Assembly: GCA_004194705.1 (NCBI GenBank)
Contig: SADC01001182.1
Location: forward strand, 62,001 to 126,000
Length of the DNA: 64,000 nucleotides
Direction: 5' to 3'
DNA from: Ditylenchus dipsaci
Lineage: Eukaryota; Nematoda; Chromadorea; Rhabditida; Anguinidae
Shown: piece after piece, positions 9,535 through 20,890 of the stretch
Position numbering within the stretch: position 1 is the first letter of the stretch
Layout of the letters: every line of letters starts with the position of its first letter
Program-made: the position numbers and the translations under genes
The notes under the pieces: model-generated
The model's database searches: none
Seen by the model: the letters and a program-made list of their open reading frames with translations, nothing else
What the model was told of the DNA's origin: nothing

Positions 9535-12500
9535 ATGATGACCAAAATGCAATTGGTGTGTGAAGACGTGCCCATAATCAAATTCCAAGAAACCAAGCCG
9601 CTGCTAATGGATTCCCAAGGCCTTTTGGAAGCTCTGCAATCGGGTGCCCTACAACTGGCGGCGATAACGCCGGACGGGCAGTTGGCCACGTCGGCCATCC
9701 CTCTGTCTCTTTTCTGCGTACCTGCCTCGACCCTCGTGGTCCCGGTCGCCCCGTCCGGGTTTGGCCGCAAGGAGGAGTTTATAGAGGAGGCGAAGAAGAA
9801 GTTTGCCCTTCCCAGGCTCACCAGTGGTCGGTTCGACCAAACACCACCAGCCTCGAGCCGTGGGTTACTGGCGGCTGGGAGGCAAGAGCTAGGAGCCCGG
9901 GCGAGACAAAGTGTCTTTTTAAGCGGGTCAAATGGCCTAACAACAGCTCCCCTGAGCGACGCTCCTCTAAAAACTGCTGTTCCAATTCAGACAGCCTCAT
10001 GTGCTGCTTTATGCCGGTGAGTTATCGGGTTTCTGTGATTTTCTGATTTGTATTCTTTTGTTCTTTTTCCTGCTTTTGTCAATTTTGTTTGCTGGATATT
10101 GATTTTAAAACGCATTCAACACAATTTATTAGATTTAAATTTGAGATTTTAATTACAGTCGACTCTCGATATAGTGACACCCCTGGGACCCACTCTTAGG
10201 TGTCACTATATCGAGAGTGTCCTTGTATCGGTATAATTTTATTCACCGAAACATAACAGTGAACAACAAGTTAAAGAACCGATGTCTAGGGGTAATTAGG
10301 GTCACTGGTTCCGAAAACGGCGCTAAAAGGTCGAATTGTCCCTAGACATTGGTCAAACAAGTGAAAATGAATAGCGTGTCACCCAGTGGGATCGAACCTG
10401 CGCACAATTTGCGCGTTTATTTAAAAAAAATTGACCGAAATTTGAATATGTCACTATATCGAGAGTTGGTTTATAATCAGTGTTCGAGCTCAAGATGTCA
10501 CTATATCGAGTATCACTATATCAGGAGTAAACTTTGTTGAGTTTCTCTGTCGGCCAACCAATTTTCTTTCAAGGTGTCACTATATCGGGAGTGTCACTAT
10601 ATCGAAGTGTCACTACATCGAGAGTCGACTGTAGTATACAGTCGAGTCTCAATATAGTGGCAACCGCGGCACTTCCCGCTTGTTACCGCGTAAGGTCTCA
10701 CACTTTTTGCAATTGTGTTTTTTTGAAGCAACTGGTAAATCGAAAATTCATACGATTTTTTTACTCGACTGACGAATCAAATTCAGCAAAAATTTTTTGA
10801 AAATTAAGGTAAAAAGTGTTGGACCACGGAAACAAACTTGAGAGGGGCCACTATATCGCAATTGGCTGTACAAAAAAATGGGTAGCTTTAAAAACAAGTC
10901 ATGACTCTTTTAACCTATCATAAGACTTCTAATAGAACGGAAACAAACTTGAGAGGGGGCCTAACGACACACCCTAATTCAAAAAAACGTGTTTGTGGCG
11001 TTGTGTTTTTGGGCCGCTTTTTGCAGGCCACTCTTAGGCAAGTTACCACTTAACTTGTAGCCAGTGAGATGAACTAAAAATGTGTGATGACTTACGCAAT
11101 AGTGGCCTGCAAAAAGTGGCCCGAGAACACAATGCCACGAAAATGTTTTTTGAATTAGAGGGTGTCGTTCCTTTAGAAGTCTTACGGTATTTTTAAAACT
11201 AATTTTTATAAAAATTTACTCGGATTGGGGATTAACTTTAGGTCACACCAGTGGGTTTGAAATAGGGGGTTCTTTGATTTTTTTAACATAGGCTCGTAGG
11301 CTTAGGCTTAGGCTGAGATTTAAGGCTTCGAAAATCCGTAACGAACTTTTATGTACTTTGATTTTTATGAAAAGTATATTCAGTCTAGTTTTCCCAGATA
11401 CCCAAAAAATTCTAAGAAATCCAGCTTTGCCCAGAAAAACTGTGGCAAATAAAAACCAGTCAAGCTCTCTCTCTCTTCCATTCCACCTATACTTTAAAAA
11501 GCGGACTTTTTACGAAATATGTGTGTATTTGAGATATTTTGAAAAGGAACTATTGTTACTTAGAATCACTCTTTTGGTTGTCGAATTTGTTAATTGTCAA
11601 AAAAATGTCAAAATTTTATTAAATGAAAAAGTTTTTGTAATGATGGGTATGTAATGTAATAAGGCAAACCACGTCTTTTTGACTACTAGAGCTCAAATTC
11701 TGTTTTTAGGGTGACCTTTTATAGCTGAATTAACTTAGTACCCTAAGGCGAAAAGTCAATTTTCAGTAAAAAAAATTATCGATAATAGTCGTCCGTGTTT
11801 TTAAGATTCAGTCTTATGATCTCAGCTGTCGGAAGCTTGCAGCACTTTTTGCACTTCTTAACAAAATTTTGACAACGAATAGACTCTAACCAACAATAGT
11901 CCTACCGAAAACCACTTTGCTAACCCATATTTTTAGCTCAACACTTGCTCAAAATGTTTTATCGGGTCCGGAACTGCCTCGGAGGACGGAGGGCATACAA
12001 TTATTCACCACCCAAACCAACATCACACCAGCGTACAGGTAAAATTTAAAGCACCAAAATATATTTTTCCAATATTTTCAAAGTGCAAATTCCAGCAGCT
12101 TGGACAGTTGCGTCTTCTTTGTGCCTGAAGATTGCCCTTCCACATCCAGCGGTCATTCCAACGACCAGTACCCAACGGAATGTCTTCAAACAACTTCTTC
12201 TTCTTCTTTTTGTTCTCCAACCTATTTATCCCATAGCTATCCCAATAACCAAAGTAGCTGTAGTACCAGTAGCTTGCCAAGTGACCAAGACGATGACAAT
12301 GACGACAACCCACCCACCTACTTTCTAGTAAAAGCCAGTAAACCAGCTAAAAGAGCCCGAATCCAACCCCCAGCCTTATTGACTCCAGCTACAAGCCCTG
12401 AACTAGCTCCTAAGAGGTCTAATGTCAGCGAGTACTGCCCTTTTCCAGGCGCATATTCCAGCTCTAGACAAAGTGTGGAGGAGTGCCACTTGAGATTGCA

Positions 12501-13559
12501 TTCAGGCTACTTATCACCACCTGAATCCGACTTTGGATTTGGATCAGCTAGGTCGAGCCCACCACCTTTGCACCAATCTGTGCCCACGTCCCCCAACTTT
12601 TGCGAGCCGTTTGATGCTAAATGGGAGGACTGGATAGATGACCTGCTCCAGGAAGTAAAGTCTGAGATACGTGCTGAATCGGTTGGTAAATTTTTTTTGT
12701 GGAATAGCTATACCGAATTGTGTATTTTCAGCTGTTTGTTGAGTGCGCGCCTGTATCAAGCAGAAAAAGAAAGGCATCTTCACTTGCTCACAGCTCCGTA
12801 AGTATCTTTTCTCTTTATTTTATCATTGGCTAGAAAAATTTTCTGGATCTCTATAGCTAGAATTTCTCGTCTTTATCCAATCGAACCGTAAGTAACAGAG
12901 TAAACGTAACAACAACCCAAAGTTTTTTGCTTGATTGGACCACGCAGACTTTTTGATCCTCAAGCAAACCTTCTTTAAGCAAATAATACAAAAAATAAAA
13001 TTCGACACCTTTGGGTATTGACCCCAAGATATCATTGTGAATTATCGAAAGTCAACTGTAATATTGAAAAAAAATCTACTGAAAGAAACTTGCAAAAAAT
13101 CTTAAACTAAAACTTTTAAAGAAACAACTGAAATTTAAATCTCAAAATTCCACAAGCTGGTAAAACAAAAAAAACTGTCATCGATTACAACGACAGTTTA
13201 TGTGAAAAATAATCACAATCAGAACCTTTTTATGCTGTATATTTCAGAGAACATCGGACGGCAATGAATCCTCTTCTTCTTGCTCAGACAGCCAAACCAC
13301 CAGCAAAGAACGTGCCAAGAAGTATTCCCTAGCAGCTTTGTCACATGAAGAAATAGCTCAACGCAAGAAAGAACAGAACCGCATAGCTGCACAAAGATAC
13401 CGCTCCAGAAAGACACAGACTCTTGAAGAAGGAAGATCTGAAATTGCTTACTTCGAGAAAAAGAATGAGCAACTAAGAAAAGAAGAGACTATCCTTGCAG
13501 CTGAGATACAAAAACTCAAAGACATGCTTGTGGGACTGAAGAGCGGAAATGCTAACTAG
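9535..13559 (+). CDS. ATF4/ATF-5-like bZIP transcription factor, five exons
   Basis: Exons: 9535-10016, 11937-12038, 12096-12681, 12732-12797, 13248-13559; 1548 nt, 515 aa, all phases agree. Residues about 444-510 form the bZIP: a basic region with N456, AAQRYR at 459-464 and SRK, then a zipper with EKKNEQL and a final KLKDML, the arrangement of ATF4-class proteins. Upstream are a Ser/Pro/Thr-rich stretch, an acidic QDDDNDDN run, and a WEDWIDDLLQEVKSE motif near residue 380 that could be an activation helix. By family this is a nuclear, stress-responsive dimerising DNA-binding factor (integrated stress response). The start is the first of two adjacent ATGs; no ATG lies in the 300 nt upstream. 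Donor of intron 3 is GTTGGT, chosen because the GTAAAT 4 nt later gives a stop. Intron 1 (1.9 kb) holds two TA-flanked MITEs. The N-terminal 160 residues are not recognised, so ATF4 rather than another bZIP subfamily rests on the zipper. Confidence 0.86.
10156..10631. mobile_element. TA-flanked MITE in bZIP intron 1, CAGTCGACTCTCGATATAG ends
   Basis: TA duplications at 10154-10155 and 10632-10633. Both ends carry the same 17-19 bp inverted motif. TGTCACTATATCGAGAGT repeats several times inside the right half (10445-10625), forming a mini-array. Confidence 0.8.
10639..10868. mobile_element. TA-flanked MITE adjacent to the previous one
   Basis: Ends CAGTCGAGTCTCAATATAGTGG and the inverted CCACTATATCGCAATTGGCTG, TA at both sides. 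It lies 7 bp from the preceding MITE. Confidence 0.7.
10925..11190. repeat. Foldback repeat in bZIP intron 1
   Basis: AAGACTTCTAATAG...CTAACGACACCC and the inverted GGGTGTCGTTCCTTTAGAAGTCTT enclose arms around GTGGCGTTGTG and GCAGGCCACT. Confidence 0.6.
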
Positions 13560-13785
13560 GGTTTATTTGCACTGTTTAAAAATTCCATAAGGAACATAAA
13601 AGCAAGTACTCTTTTTTGAATTAAAATATTTTGAGAAGAATTTTTTCACATTTTACTTAGCTTGCGAAAAATCATGCTTCCTGACAGGAAAAATTAAAAA
13701 ATTTTATTTATGCGTAATCTTACCCTGCAAGTTGGCTTTTCACGACTTTTTAGTTTTGATCGTTTTCAAATTATTAAATTTATAA

Positions 13786-13791
13786 AATAAA
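13786..13791 (+). terminator. Candidate polyadenylation signal of the bZIP gene
   Basis: AATAAA about 227 nt after the stop codon at 13559, in an A/T-rich 3' region. No closer canonical hexamer was noticed. Position is plausible for this gene but unproven. Confidence 0.4.
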
Positions 13792-14540
13792 GTGTGCGAA
13801 AATAATCGCTAAAATAACAAATTTTTCGAAACTCAATACTTTTTTCGCCATAACGAATCTTTTTGCCGAACATTTAGATAAAGGGCAAAGTAGTGTCAAA
13901 AAATTTGCAATTTTTTACGTTGTTTCTACTTTGCTTGAAAAATTTCTACCTAAAATCACCTTTTCGTAAAAAAAATTCAAGGTGGACAAAGGTTTAAAAT
14001 TTTTTGGGTCACATTGGCCCTCAAGGAATAAATAAGACTTAGAAAAGTATTTTGTGGCAAAAAATATTGTCTATTTTTAAAAAAGCAAACTACCGAATTT
14101 TTAAAGAAAGGATAAAATTTATTGCACAATTTTGTAGACAAAAAAGTTTGAGTTATCTCATTGGTGTCAAGCTTTTGTAGGTTGTTTTACCTCATTTCTG
14201 TGTAACTAACATTTGCTAGCTAAAATTTGTTAGGATAGAGTGCTGTTGTGGTTGTTGTCAAGTCTTGGTCATTGGCTCTTTTATCTACCAAACTATAATA
14301 TAATTTGTGACTATTACAAAATATTTATCCCATTTTGTTTTATTGTTAGATTTTTTCTTATTTATCCACTTGTTTTTTACTATGTGTCTGGCTATTGAAT
14401 TTTTCCCAATATCAATTCAATCCATATATTCTTTTGGTTCTCAATTACCACTTATGATTTCATAGTTTTATTTATTCGAAAATAAAATAAAAACATATAC
14501 CTTATAAACGTGAATGCACAAATAATAATGGCTATAGCTG
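13792..14540. other. No gene seen
   Basis: AT-rich sequence downstream of the bZIP gene; no convincing exon or repeat end. Confidence 0.5.
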
Positions 14541-15235
14541 ATTTATGCACTCAAATTTATTAGTTACGCCCTCAAATTTTATATTGCTATTTTCTTTAAA
14601 TTTTTTGTTTCAATTTTATAAATATTTTTACACCAGCGTATAGCTCTGATTTTTGGCTTTTTGATGAGCTATCAAACTTTTCTGAACGATATAAAAATGA
14701 CGAGATTTCCAGGTTTCAAAATAATTTTTAAAATATTGACGGGTTTTTTTTGAAACCTCGAAATCTCGTCATTCTTTTATCGTTCAGGGAAGTTTGATAG
14801 CCTATTACAATGGGTCGAAACTGAAAAATGCCGCCTTTGACTGAAAAGTGCCGTCTTTTTTTTTTTTGAATTTTAGAGAGCTCAATAGTGCCAGATATCT
14901 AAACTAAACAACTCGGAAAAATAATTTGATTGATACTTTTACCTTTTTGTGCTACATTTTGCAAAAATCTTGCAGCAAATGATACTTCATTAGAAAATAA
15001 AGCAGCAGGAATACCTGATAGTAATATAACTTTGAAAAAAATATTTAGATACTCACCTCTTAAGAACTATTTTGACACCTCAAAATCTCGTCATTTTTTA
15101 TATCGTTCAGAGAAGTTCGTTAGCTCATTAGAAACCCAAGATTCACGGCTACATGCTGGTGTAAAAGTATTTATAAATTTTCAACAAAAATTTTAAATTC
15201 AGGCGTAAATAATAAATTTGAGGACGTAAATGAGG
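14541..15235. mobile_element. Foldback element with ATCTCGTCATTTTTATATCG arms
   Basis: Left copies near 14690 and 14760 and a right copy near 15085 of the segment ATCTCGTCATTnnTTATATCGTTCAG. Outer arms share ACACCAGCGTATAGC/GCTACATGCTGGTGT. The ends fade into AT-rich sequence. Confidence 0.5.
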
Positions 15236-15280
15236 ATTTTGAGGGCGCACATGAATTTTAGCTGATAATAACTATATTAA

Positions 15281-15511
15281 AGGACCATGCTCAAGGTGGT
15301 ATGGTGCTCCCCCGCCAATTAATCTTTTTTTCCTAATCGTTGGATTTTTTTACGGATTTTTAACTTGGTTTCTAAAAAAGTACACCTGAATTTTAATTCT
15401 AGCCATTGTTTTGTTATAAAAAGCAAGTCAAAAAAATCCGAACAGAAGATCAATGATTAAGAAAAAAGTTTAAATTGGCGGGGACCACCAGACCACTGTG
15501 AGCATGGTTAT
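15281..15511. mobile_element. TTAA-flanked palindromic MITE (AGGACCATGCTCA ends)
   Basis: TTAA at 15277-15280 and 15512-15515. Shared inner blocks CCCGCCAATT, TTTTCCTAATC and AACTTGGTTTCTAA place it with 2715 and 45824. Confidence 0.6.
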
Positions 15512-15990
15512 TTAAAAAAATAACACTATTTCAAACACTATTTCATTTCAGAATATTAAAAATTTTTTAAAATAAAGAAAGAGACATGATTTATTCGACT
15601 TTTTTTTTAACTAAAAATTTTTTTATAATTTTTTGGTCATATATAGAAGCCAAGGGAAAAAAGTCCAAAGGTATTAAAGTAGCTATGGAAGTCGGGATGA
15701 GATTAGATTTTTTTTAAAAAGGGGTCCAGACCAGGAATTGACATTTGTGACTATTATATTAAAAAATAGTCACAAAATAGTCTCAAGAAGGTTAATATTT
15801 TGGGACCATTGAAACTAATTGTGACTTTGAGACTATTTTGAGACTATTTCCAAAAATAGTCTCAAGGACTAATAGTCTTGAGACTATTTTAGTCTCAAAC
15901 TTCAAACTTAGTCTCAGTTCCTCAGAGGAACAATGCCTTTTTATGCTCCAAGTGATGGGGTTATCCGTCGCCAAACAGTTAACTGCCCAG

Positions 15991-16922
15991 CAGGCATGGA
16001 CACGGGCCGAATTTTGGCGGCCCGGCCCTGCCCAGGGCCGTGATAGTTCGGCCCGGCCCGGCCCGCTTCTTTTCAGTCTTCAGCCCGGCCCGGCCCGGGC
16101 CGGGCCCGGAAGCCCTACTTCAAATATAGTCAAAAAATTATAATAACAAAACCAACTTTCAAAACTAAGAAAACATTGGCTTACGATATTTGACCTCCCT
16201 CCTTCAGCATGAACTTCTTGCAAGTAACACCAGAGAAACCTTGTAGACTTGGAATTCCCCTCCTCTCCTTTGAAGTCGAAGTGAACACACTGGACGATAT
16301 CATCGTTGTCTCTGCTCTTTAGGAAGATCCTCTTCTGCTTTACGGCATGTAAGACTTCCACTTCACCTTTCTTGAGTTCACCTGCGGTCTTCGAGGAAAA
16401 TTCTGATAGATACTCTATGTAGACTGCAGTGATACAGATAAAATATTCCAATATAATCTACCACTGAGCATGCACTCCGTGTCAAGGCGCGCCTTCTTCG
16501 CTTGCGAGCCGGTCTCTTCTTCGCCTTCCATTGAGAAATTTTTTAGAGCTGAAGCAGAGTGAATTTAATGATGAAGTAGAGCTGCCGAAAAAAGATTAAT
16601 ACCGCAAAAATACCGGTATTTTTCTCGATTTTTGTAGAAAGTACGCTTTTTAAGCGCTTTTCATTAAAAAAGATACCAAAAAACGCCGGTAACAATCTCG
16701 GGATTTCGAAAATCAGTAATTTCGGCAATCCTATAATGAATGTGTAGTTGGATGGTTTTGGCGGGAAATTCAATACGAAATTAAACCGGGCTTCAGGGCC
16801 GGGCTCGGCCCGGAGGTTTTTCAGCCCGACCCGGCCCGCAGCAGGTACGGCCCGGTCCGGCCCGAAGCCCGGCGGGCCGGGCCGGGCTAAGCCCGGGCCG
16901 GGCCGGCCCGTGTCCACCCCTG
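15991..16922. mobile_element. hAT-type element with GGCCCGG arrays and a captured gene fragment
   Basis: Perfect 8-bp duplication CTGCCCAG (15983-15990, 16923-16930). Ends CAGGCATGGACACGGGCC and, inverted, CAGGGGTGGACACGGGCC; the CAGGGGTG start is classic for hAT. Subterminal arrays of GGCCCGG/CCGGGCC words (16010-16110, 16790-16915). Inside are two minus-strand exons (separate entry) instead of a transposase. Confidence 0.85.
16185..16531 (-). pseudogene. Captured 5' gene fragment: start-codon exon plus second exon
   Basis: Minus strand: an ATG at 16531 opens MEGEEETGSQAKKARLDTE..., exon end 16462 (GTAGAT donor). A 38-nt intron ends in ATCACTGCAG; exon 2 runs 16423-16185 and ends at a GTAAGC donor. 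The two exons join in frame (23 codons plus one base, then 239 nt) to give 103 residues with normal-looking codon use, including DNDDIVQCVHFDFKGEEGN. It is not recognised as any transposase domain. No continuation exists inside the element, so it is read as a host gene start carried by a hAT element. The donor gene is unknown. Confidence 0.5.
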
Positions 16923-17219
16923 CTGCCCAGTTTTTATCTTGCTAAAAGAATTACTTACGTCGGAAAGCAGTTTAACAAATGTTTTTCCGGTACGTGACGA
17001 TTTGATACAACGACATGTTCGATATAAGGGACGACTCGGTACAAATCCTTGAAAAAAAAAGATTTGATACAATTTTTTGGCTTTAGGTAAATTGCCCCTC
17101 CGGTAATTCCCCCCGCGGTAAATTCCTCCTTTAAATTTTCGAGGTTACAGGTTCGGATCCTGGTGGTCGCAAACATTTTTTTTAATGAAAGTTATAAAAT
17201 AAGCTTTTTAAGACAATTA

Positions 17220-18500
17220 AAACACAGGGTGGGTATTGGAACCCTGGTACCTCCCCTGAATGGGTATCCATTCCAAAATTCGAAATTTTGATTTAGCTAG
17301 AATTGGCAGTTCTGGAGTAGTATACCGTAGGGTGTCCAGGTGGTTCTCGGGTTTTTGTACCTAGTATCGGTACTCAGGTAGAAGTGCCTGGGTAGGAGTA
17401 CCCAATGCTCAGGTGATTTAGTTGTATTGAGATATATAGAGATAAATGGATGCATCTGGTGAATGAATACCACGGTGGATAGGCTGAAATAAGGAAGTTA
17501 ACCGTATTGGTCTACTCAGTCCATATCCGAGTACAAGAATGAATATGGATTCAAACCTCGGGTAAAGTCGTTTTCTTATAATTTCGGTATAGAACCAGCA
17601 CAAAACTCAAAAATTACCCTATAAAATGGCATTTCACTACTGTCGAATCATCTTAAGGATGCTACAAATAGTTCAGAAAATAGGTTTTTAAACCTCGAAA
17701 ACAAAAAAAGCCAAAGAAATTGTATATAATCGTCCCTTCTTAAGAACATGTATGGAATCGTACCCTTTTTGTGACTTGTATCAAATCAGTAGTTGTATCG
17801 AATCAAATTAAATCGAATCGAATTTTTTACCTACATCGTTTAAAAATAGTTAGTCACATCTGAAAATAAACCGCTTTCTCTAACCCGAAGGTTGAGGTGA
17901 AAGCGGTTTTTCAGTACTAAAGTTTCGATTTCACCCTCCGATACACAGGTGCCAACTGGTCAAGTGAATTTCCACCTAGATCATCTGAAAAAAATCTAGG
18001 TTAATCTTGGAAAAGAACCATTCTATCACACTTAGAATCGTGTGACAAATTGCGTTTGAAACGACCAAAACCACGAATTCACTCACGCAAACCCCGAAGC
18101 CTGGGGTGGTCTCTACCTGGATGGCCTGAAAAAATAAATTTTTGTTAAAATAAAAAATCGTACAAAAAACCAGTTTATGAGAATTGAAATTGCGGTTTCA
18201 TATACCTTAACCGTGAAGCCGATATCGGTGGATAAGTTGGATAAAAGTGTCTAAGCAAATGCACAGCTAGTACCTACCCAGGTTTTAGGGCTCGGGTGGG
18301 TAACATCGAGCTTTTAGTCGAGCTTTTATCAAACAATATTTCCCACACAGTTTTGACCATGGTAGAATGTTTTGTTTTTAATTTAGAAAAACTTTTTTCA
18401 GGCCATTTACGTGGATATCCAGGTGACCAGGAGGTACCCACTCCGGAATTAGGGGTTCGGGTGGGTAAATTTTAGATGCTTGTGTGAAAAAAAGCGGGCA
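17220..18500. repeat. Scattered GGTACCTACCTGGG / CCAGGTGGTACCC module repeats
   Basis: Short modules such as TGGATATCCAGGTGACCAGG and GTACCCACTCCGG recur at 17245, 17330, 17950, 18110, 18270, 18410, 18910 and 19070, and again at 700-1330, 49260 and 60190. They are non-coding and poorly bounded. Confidence 0.45.
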
Positions 18501-18705
18501 ACTTGCGTGACTAGAAATTTCTTGGAAATAGATAAGCATTAGTATGTGTTGGTACAAAATACATCGCGGGTTCGACCCTACTTGGCTTACTCCTAATTTT
18601 GGATTGTTCGACCAATTTTTAATAGCAGTTCGACTTTTTGAAGCCATAAATGTAATCAGTGACCCAAATTATTCCCAGATAAAGGCTAAATAAGTCAAAA
18701 TAAAG

Positions 18706-18772
18706 GTTGGATCGAACTTGCGCACCATTTAAGGCCAACAAACACTGACGCTTATCCAATGTGCCATACAAC
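18706..18772 (-). repeat. tRNA-derived SINE remnant
   Basis: On the minus strand TGGCACATTGGATAAGCG (box A-like) is followed about 35 nt later by GTTCGATCC (box B). The acceptor stem does not pair, so it is not a working tRNA gene. Similar box B scraps are at 10385, 17150, 37620 and 59715. Confidence 0.4.
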
Positions 18773-19713
18773 AAATCAATTTTTGCCCGCTCCCTATAAC
18801 AAGTTGCCTTCTCCTATAACAAACCCAATCACCCACACGATTTCGCATGCGATAACATGGTTTGTTATAACAACTGACTAAACTTTCTTTTCAGGGCATT
18901 CCGGTGGATATCCACTTGATCCTAGGGTACCTACCGTAAGTTTTTGGATTGAGGCAGGTAAAACTGCAATTCCGGTTCTGACAAAATCGATTTCCTAAAA
19001 GATCTCAGGTTGGGAAGAAAAATAGGGTTTAATTCAGTCAACTTTTGATCGTTCAGGTAATTTAGGTGGAAATTCGCTTGACCAGGTGGTACCCGCTTTG
19101 GTGATTCGGGTTGCTTTTTATTCATAAGAAAATTAATTCCTAAGAAACCGGTTTCGCCATGCAATTTCGAGTTAAAAAAGCAGTTTATTTTTAGATTTGA
19201 CTAAATTTTTCAAGACAATTTGGGTGAAAAAACATTTGTTAAACTGCTTTCCGACGTAAGTAATTCTTTTGGCAAGATAAAAACTGGGTAGTTAACTGTT
19301 TGGCGACGGATAACCCCATCACTTGGAGCACAAAAAGGCATTGTTCCTCTGAGGAACTGAGACTAAGTTTGAAGTTTGAGACTAAAATAGTCTCAAGACT
19401 ATTAGTCCTTGAGACTATTTTTAGAAATAGTCTCAAAATAGTCTCAAAGTCACAATTAGTTTCAATGCTCCCAAAATATTAACCTTCTTGAGACTATTTT
19501 GTGACTATTTTTAGACTGCTAATCCCTGATCCGGACAATGAGAATGGCAATACAAATATTGACTTTTTAGATGCAATATTCACCTTAGCAAAGATCTCAG
19601 TGCGACGAATGGTATCGAATGATCGAAAATGGAAGAAGTGTAGTTCAGGCCTGTGCACAAGTCAAGCCGGATTGCTAAGCCGAACAAAGCCGAATATTAT
19701 AGAAAATAAGATA

Positions 19714-19852
19714 CCGTATATTCTCTATTAATCCTCCATGGGGGATTATTTTTCAGCCCTCGAAAAATCCGGAAATTGTCAATCAAAAATGGCCTTAACT
19801 CTGAAATCCTAGTCAAAAAAATGGGGGGTTGGGGATTATTGAGAATATACGG
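19714..19852. mobile_element. MITE of the CCGTATATTCTCTATTAATCC family
   Basis: TA at 19712-19713 and 19853-19854. Ends CCGTATATTCTCTATTAATCC and inverted GGGGATTATTGAGAATATACGG, with an inner GGGG/CCCC tract and GAAAAATCCGGAAATT segment also seen at 9115. Confidence 0.8.
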
Positions 19853-19859
19853 TATACAG

Positions 19860-20885
19860 CATAGTGACGCGCCCGGACCGTCTTCCATTCCGTCCGGCCG
19901 GGGCCGGCTTTGACTAGACGGTTTACGGCCGGTAATGATGCCGGATGGCAATGGACGGCCGAAATTTTTTTTCAGGATAAGAAGGTGGATGGCCGGCATC
20001 CTTGAACAAATTTAGGACGGGACGGTGGACGGCCGGCTGGAAAAATGAAAGTGAGGACGGCCGGCTTAGAAACGCCTACACATTCTCATTCATTTTCATT
20101 AATTCTTTTTTGAAAATAAGTTACAAGCAGGTCAAAGGTTCAAGAGACTTGATAGAATTTTTCGAAAATTCTTAAACATCTACAGCAGTTTTCGCCGAGG
20201 ATCAGTTGCTAAAATGACTAGCCACATCGTCTGTCCCCTTCGAACACTTGTCAATATTTCCACCAAATTAAGTTTTTTATAAACGTGTAAAACACACTGG
20301 TCTTTTTTCAGAACTTAGCTTCCTGCATAAATGGTTTTATTCTGTCTGGGAGTATTACAGCAGCTAAAAAGATAAAAGAGCTATCGAAATGATTTCTGAT
20401 TCTTCTATCTCATGTTCTTCCCTCACAATGCATGCCAAAGGACGACGTGTTGGAATAAAAGAGGACCTTCTCAAAACTCGCTCACTTTTATCTTACAACT
20501 CTCGCCATATTGGTTGAGTTATTTTGAAAAATTGAACAGTTGCAGATTAATCAAAAATTAATAAATAAAAAACATTTTTTCGTTAAGGCCGCTTTATCAT
20601 ATGCAGATCGTCTTCTAGCCGTTTTGGACGGCCGTCAGACGGCGGGTGGTCCAAAAAATTTCGGCCGGCCGAAATTTTTTTATAGGACGGTACGGTGGAC
20701 GGTTGGCAAAAAAAAAAAATCAGGACGGACGGAAGACGAACAGTGAAAAGTATGAAAAATTAGGACGGCCGGCCTTCGGCCGGCCGTCCCGGTAAAAAAA
20801 TTGGCCGGGCGGTCGGACGGCCGGCCGAAAACAAACGGACGGGGGACGGGACGCCGTCCACTTTTGAAAAAATGTGGTCACTATG
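19860..20885. mobile_element. hAT-type element with GGCCGGCCGTCC arrays
   Basis: Perfect 8-bp duplication GTATACAG (19852-19859, 20886-20893). Ends CATAGTGACG and, inverted, CATAGTGACC. Subterminal arrays of GACGGCCGG/GGCCGTCC words at 19870-20065 and 20615-20860 in inverted layout. A hAT transposase C-terminus lies inside. Confidence 0.8.
20404..20517 (+). pseudogene. hAT transposase C-terminal remnant
   Basis: The frame ending at TGA 20515-20517 reads ...SLTMHAKGRRVGIKEDLLKT... then SLLSYNSRHIG. It matches, residue for residue in places, the end of the second hAT remnant at 48548-48730 (SITSMHTAARK...LLKSRSILTYN), the dimerisation-domain tail of hAT transposases. The upstream part is degraded. 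Confidence 0.6.
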
Positions 20886-20890
20886 GTATA

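Larger units (their letters stand above)
15732..19528. mobile_element. Large hAT-like element with GAGACTATTTT arrays in both arms
   Basis: Left end CAGGAATTGACA, right end inverted CAGGGATTAGCAG. Flanking 8-mers GTCCAGAC and ATCCGGAC agree at six positions, so a decayed duplication. Arms of about 250 bp (15770-15990 plus 16931-16990; 19225-19510) are inverted copies, with AATAGTCTCAA words repeated and a shared segment through TTTGGCGACGGATAACCCC. The left arm is split by the hAT element 15991-16922. The core (16990-19225) contains further inverted repeats but no recognised transposase. Confidence 0.65.

Noticed and set aside
9468..9821. Minus-strand frame opposite bZIP exon 1
   Set aside because: Shadow of the coding exon, which has consistent splice phase.
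12023..12313. Minus-strand frame opposite bZIP exon 3
   Set aside because: Shadow of a well-supported + strand exon.
12682..12690. GTAAAT at 12686 as donor of bZIP intron 3
   Set aside because: It leads to an immediate stop after the acceptor, whereas GTTGGT at 12682 gives an open frame with the right phase into the bZIP exon.
16748..16945. Frames rich in Pro/Gly/Arg/Ala across GGCCCGG arrays
   Set aside because: They are open only because the array lacks stops in all frames; no start context, and they lie in transposon ends.
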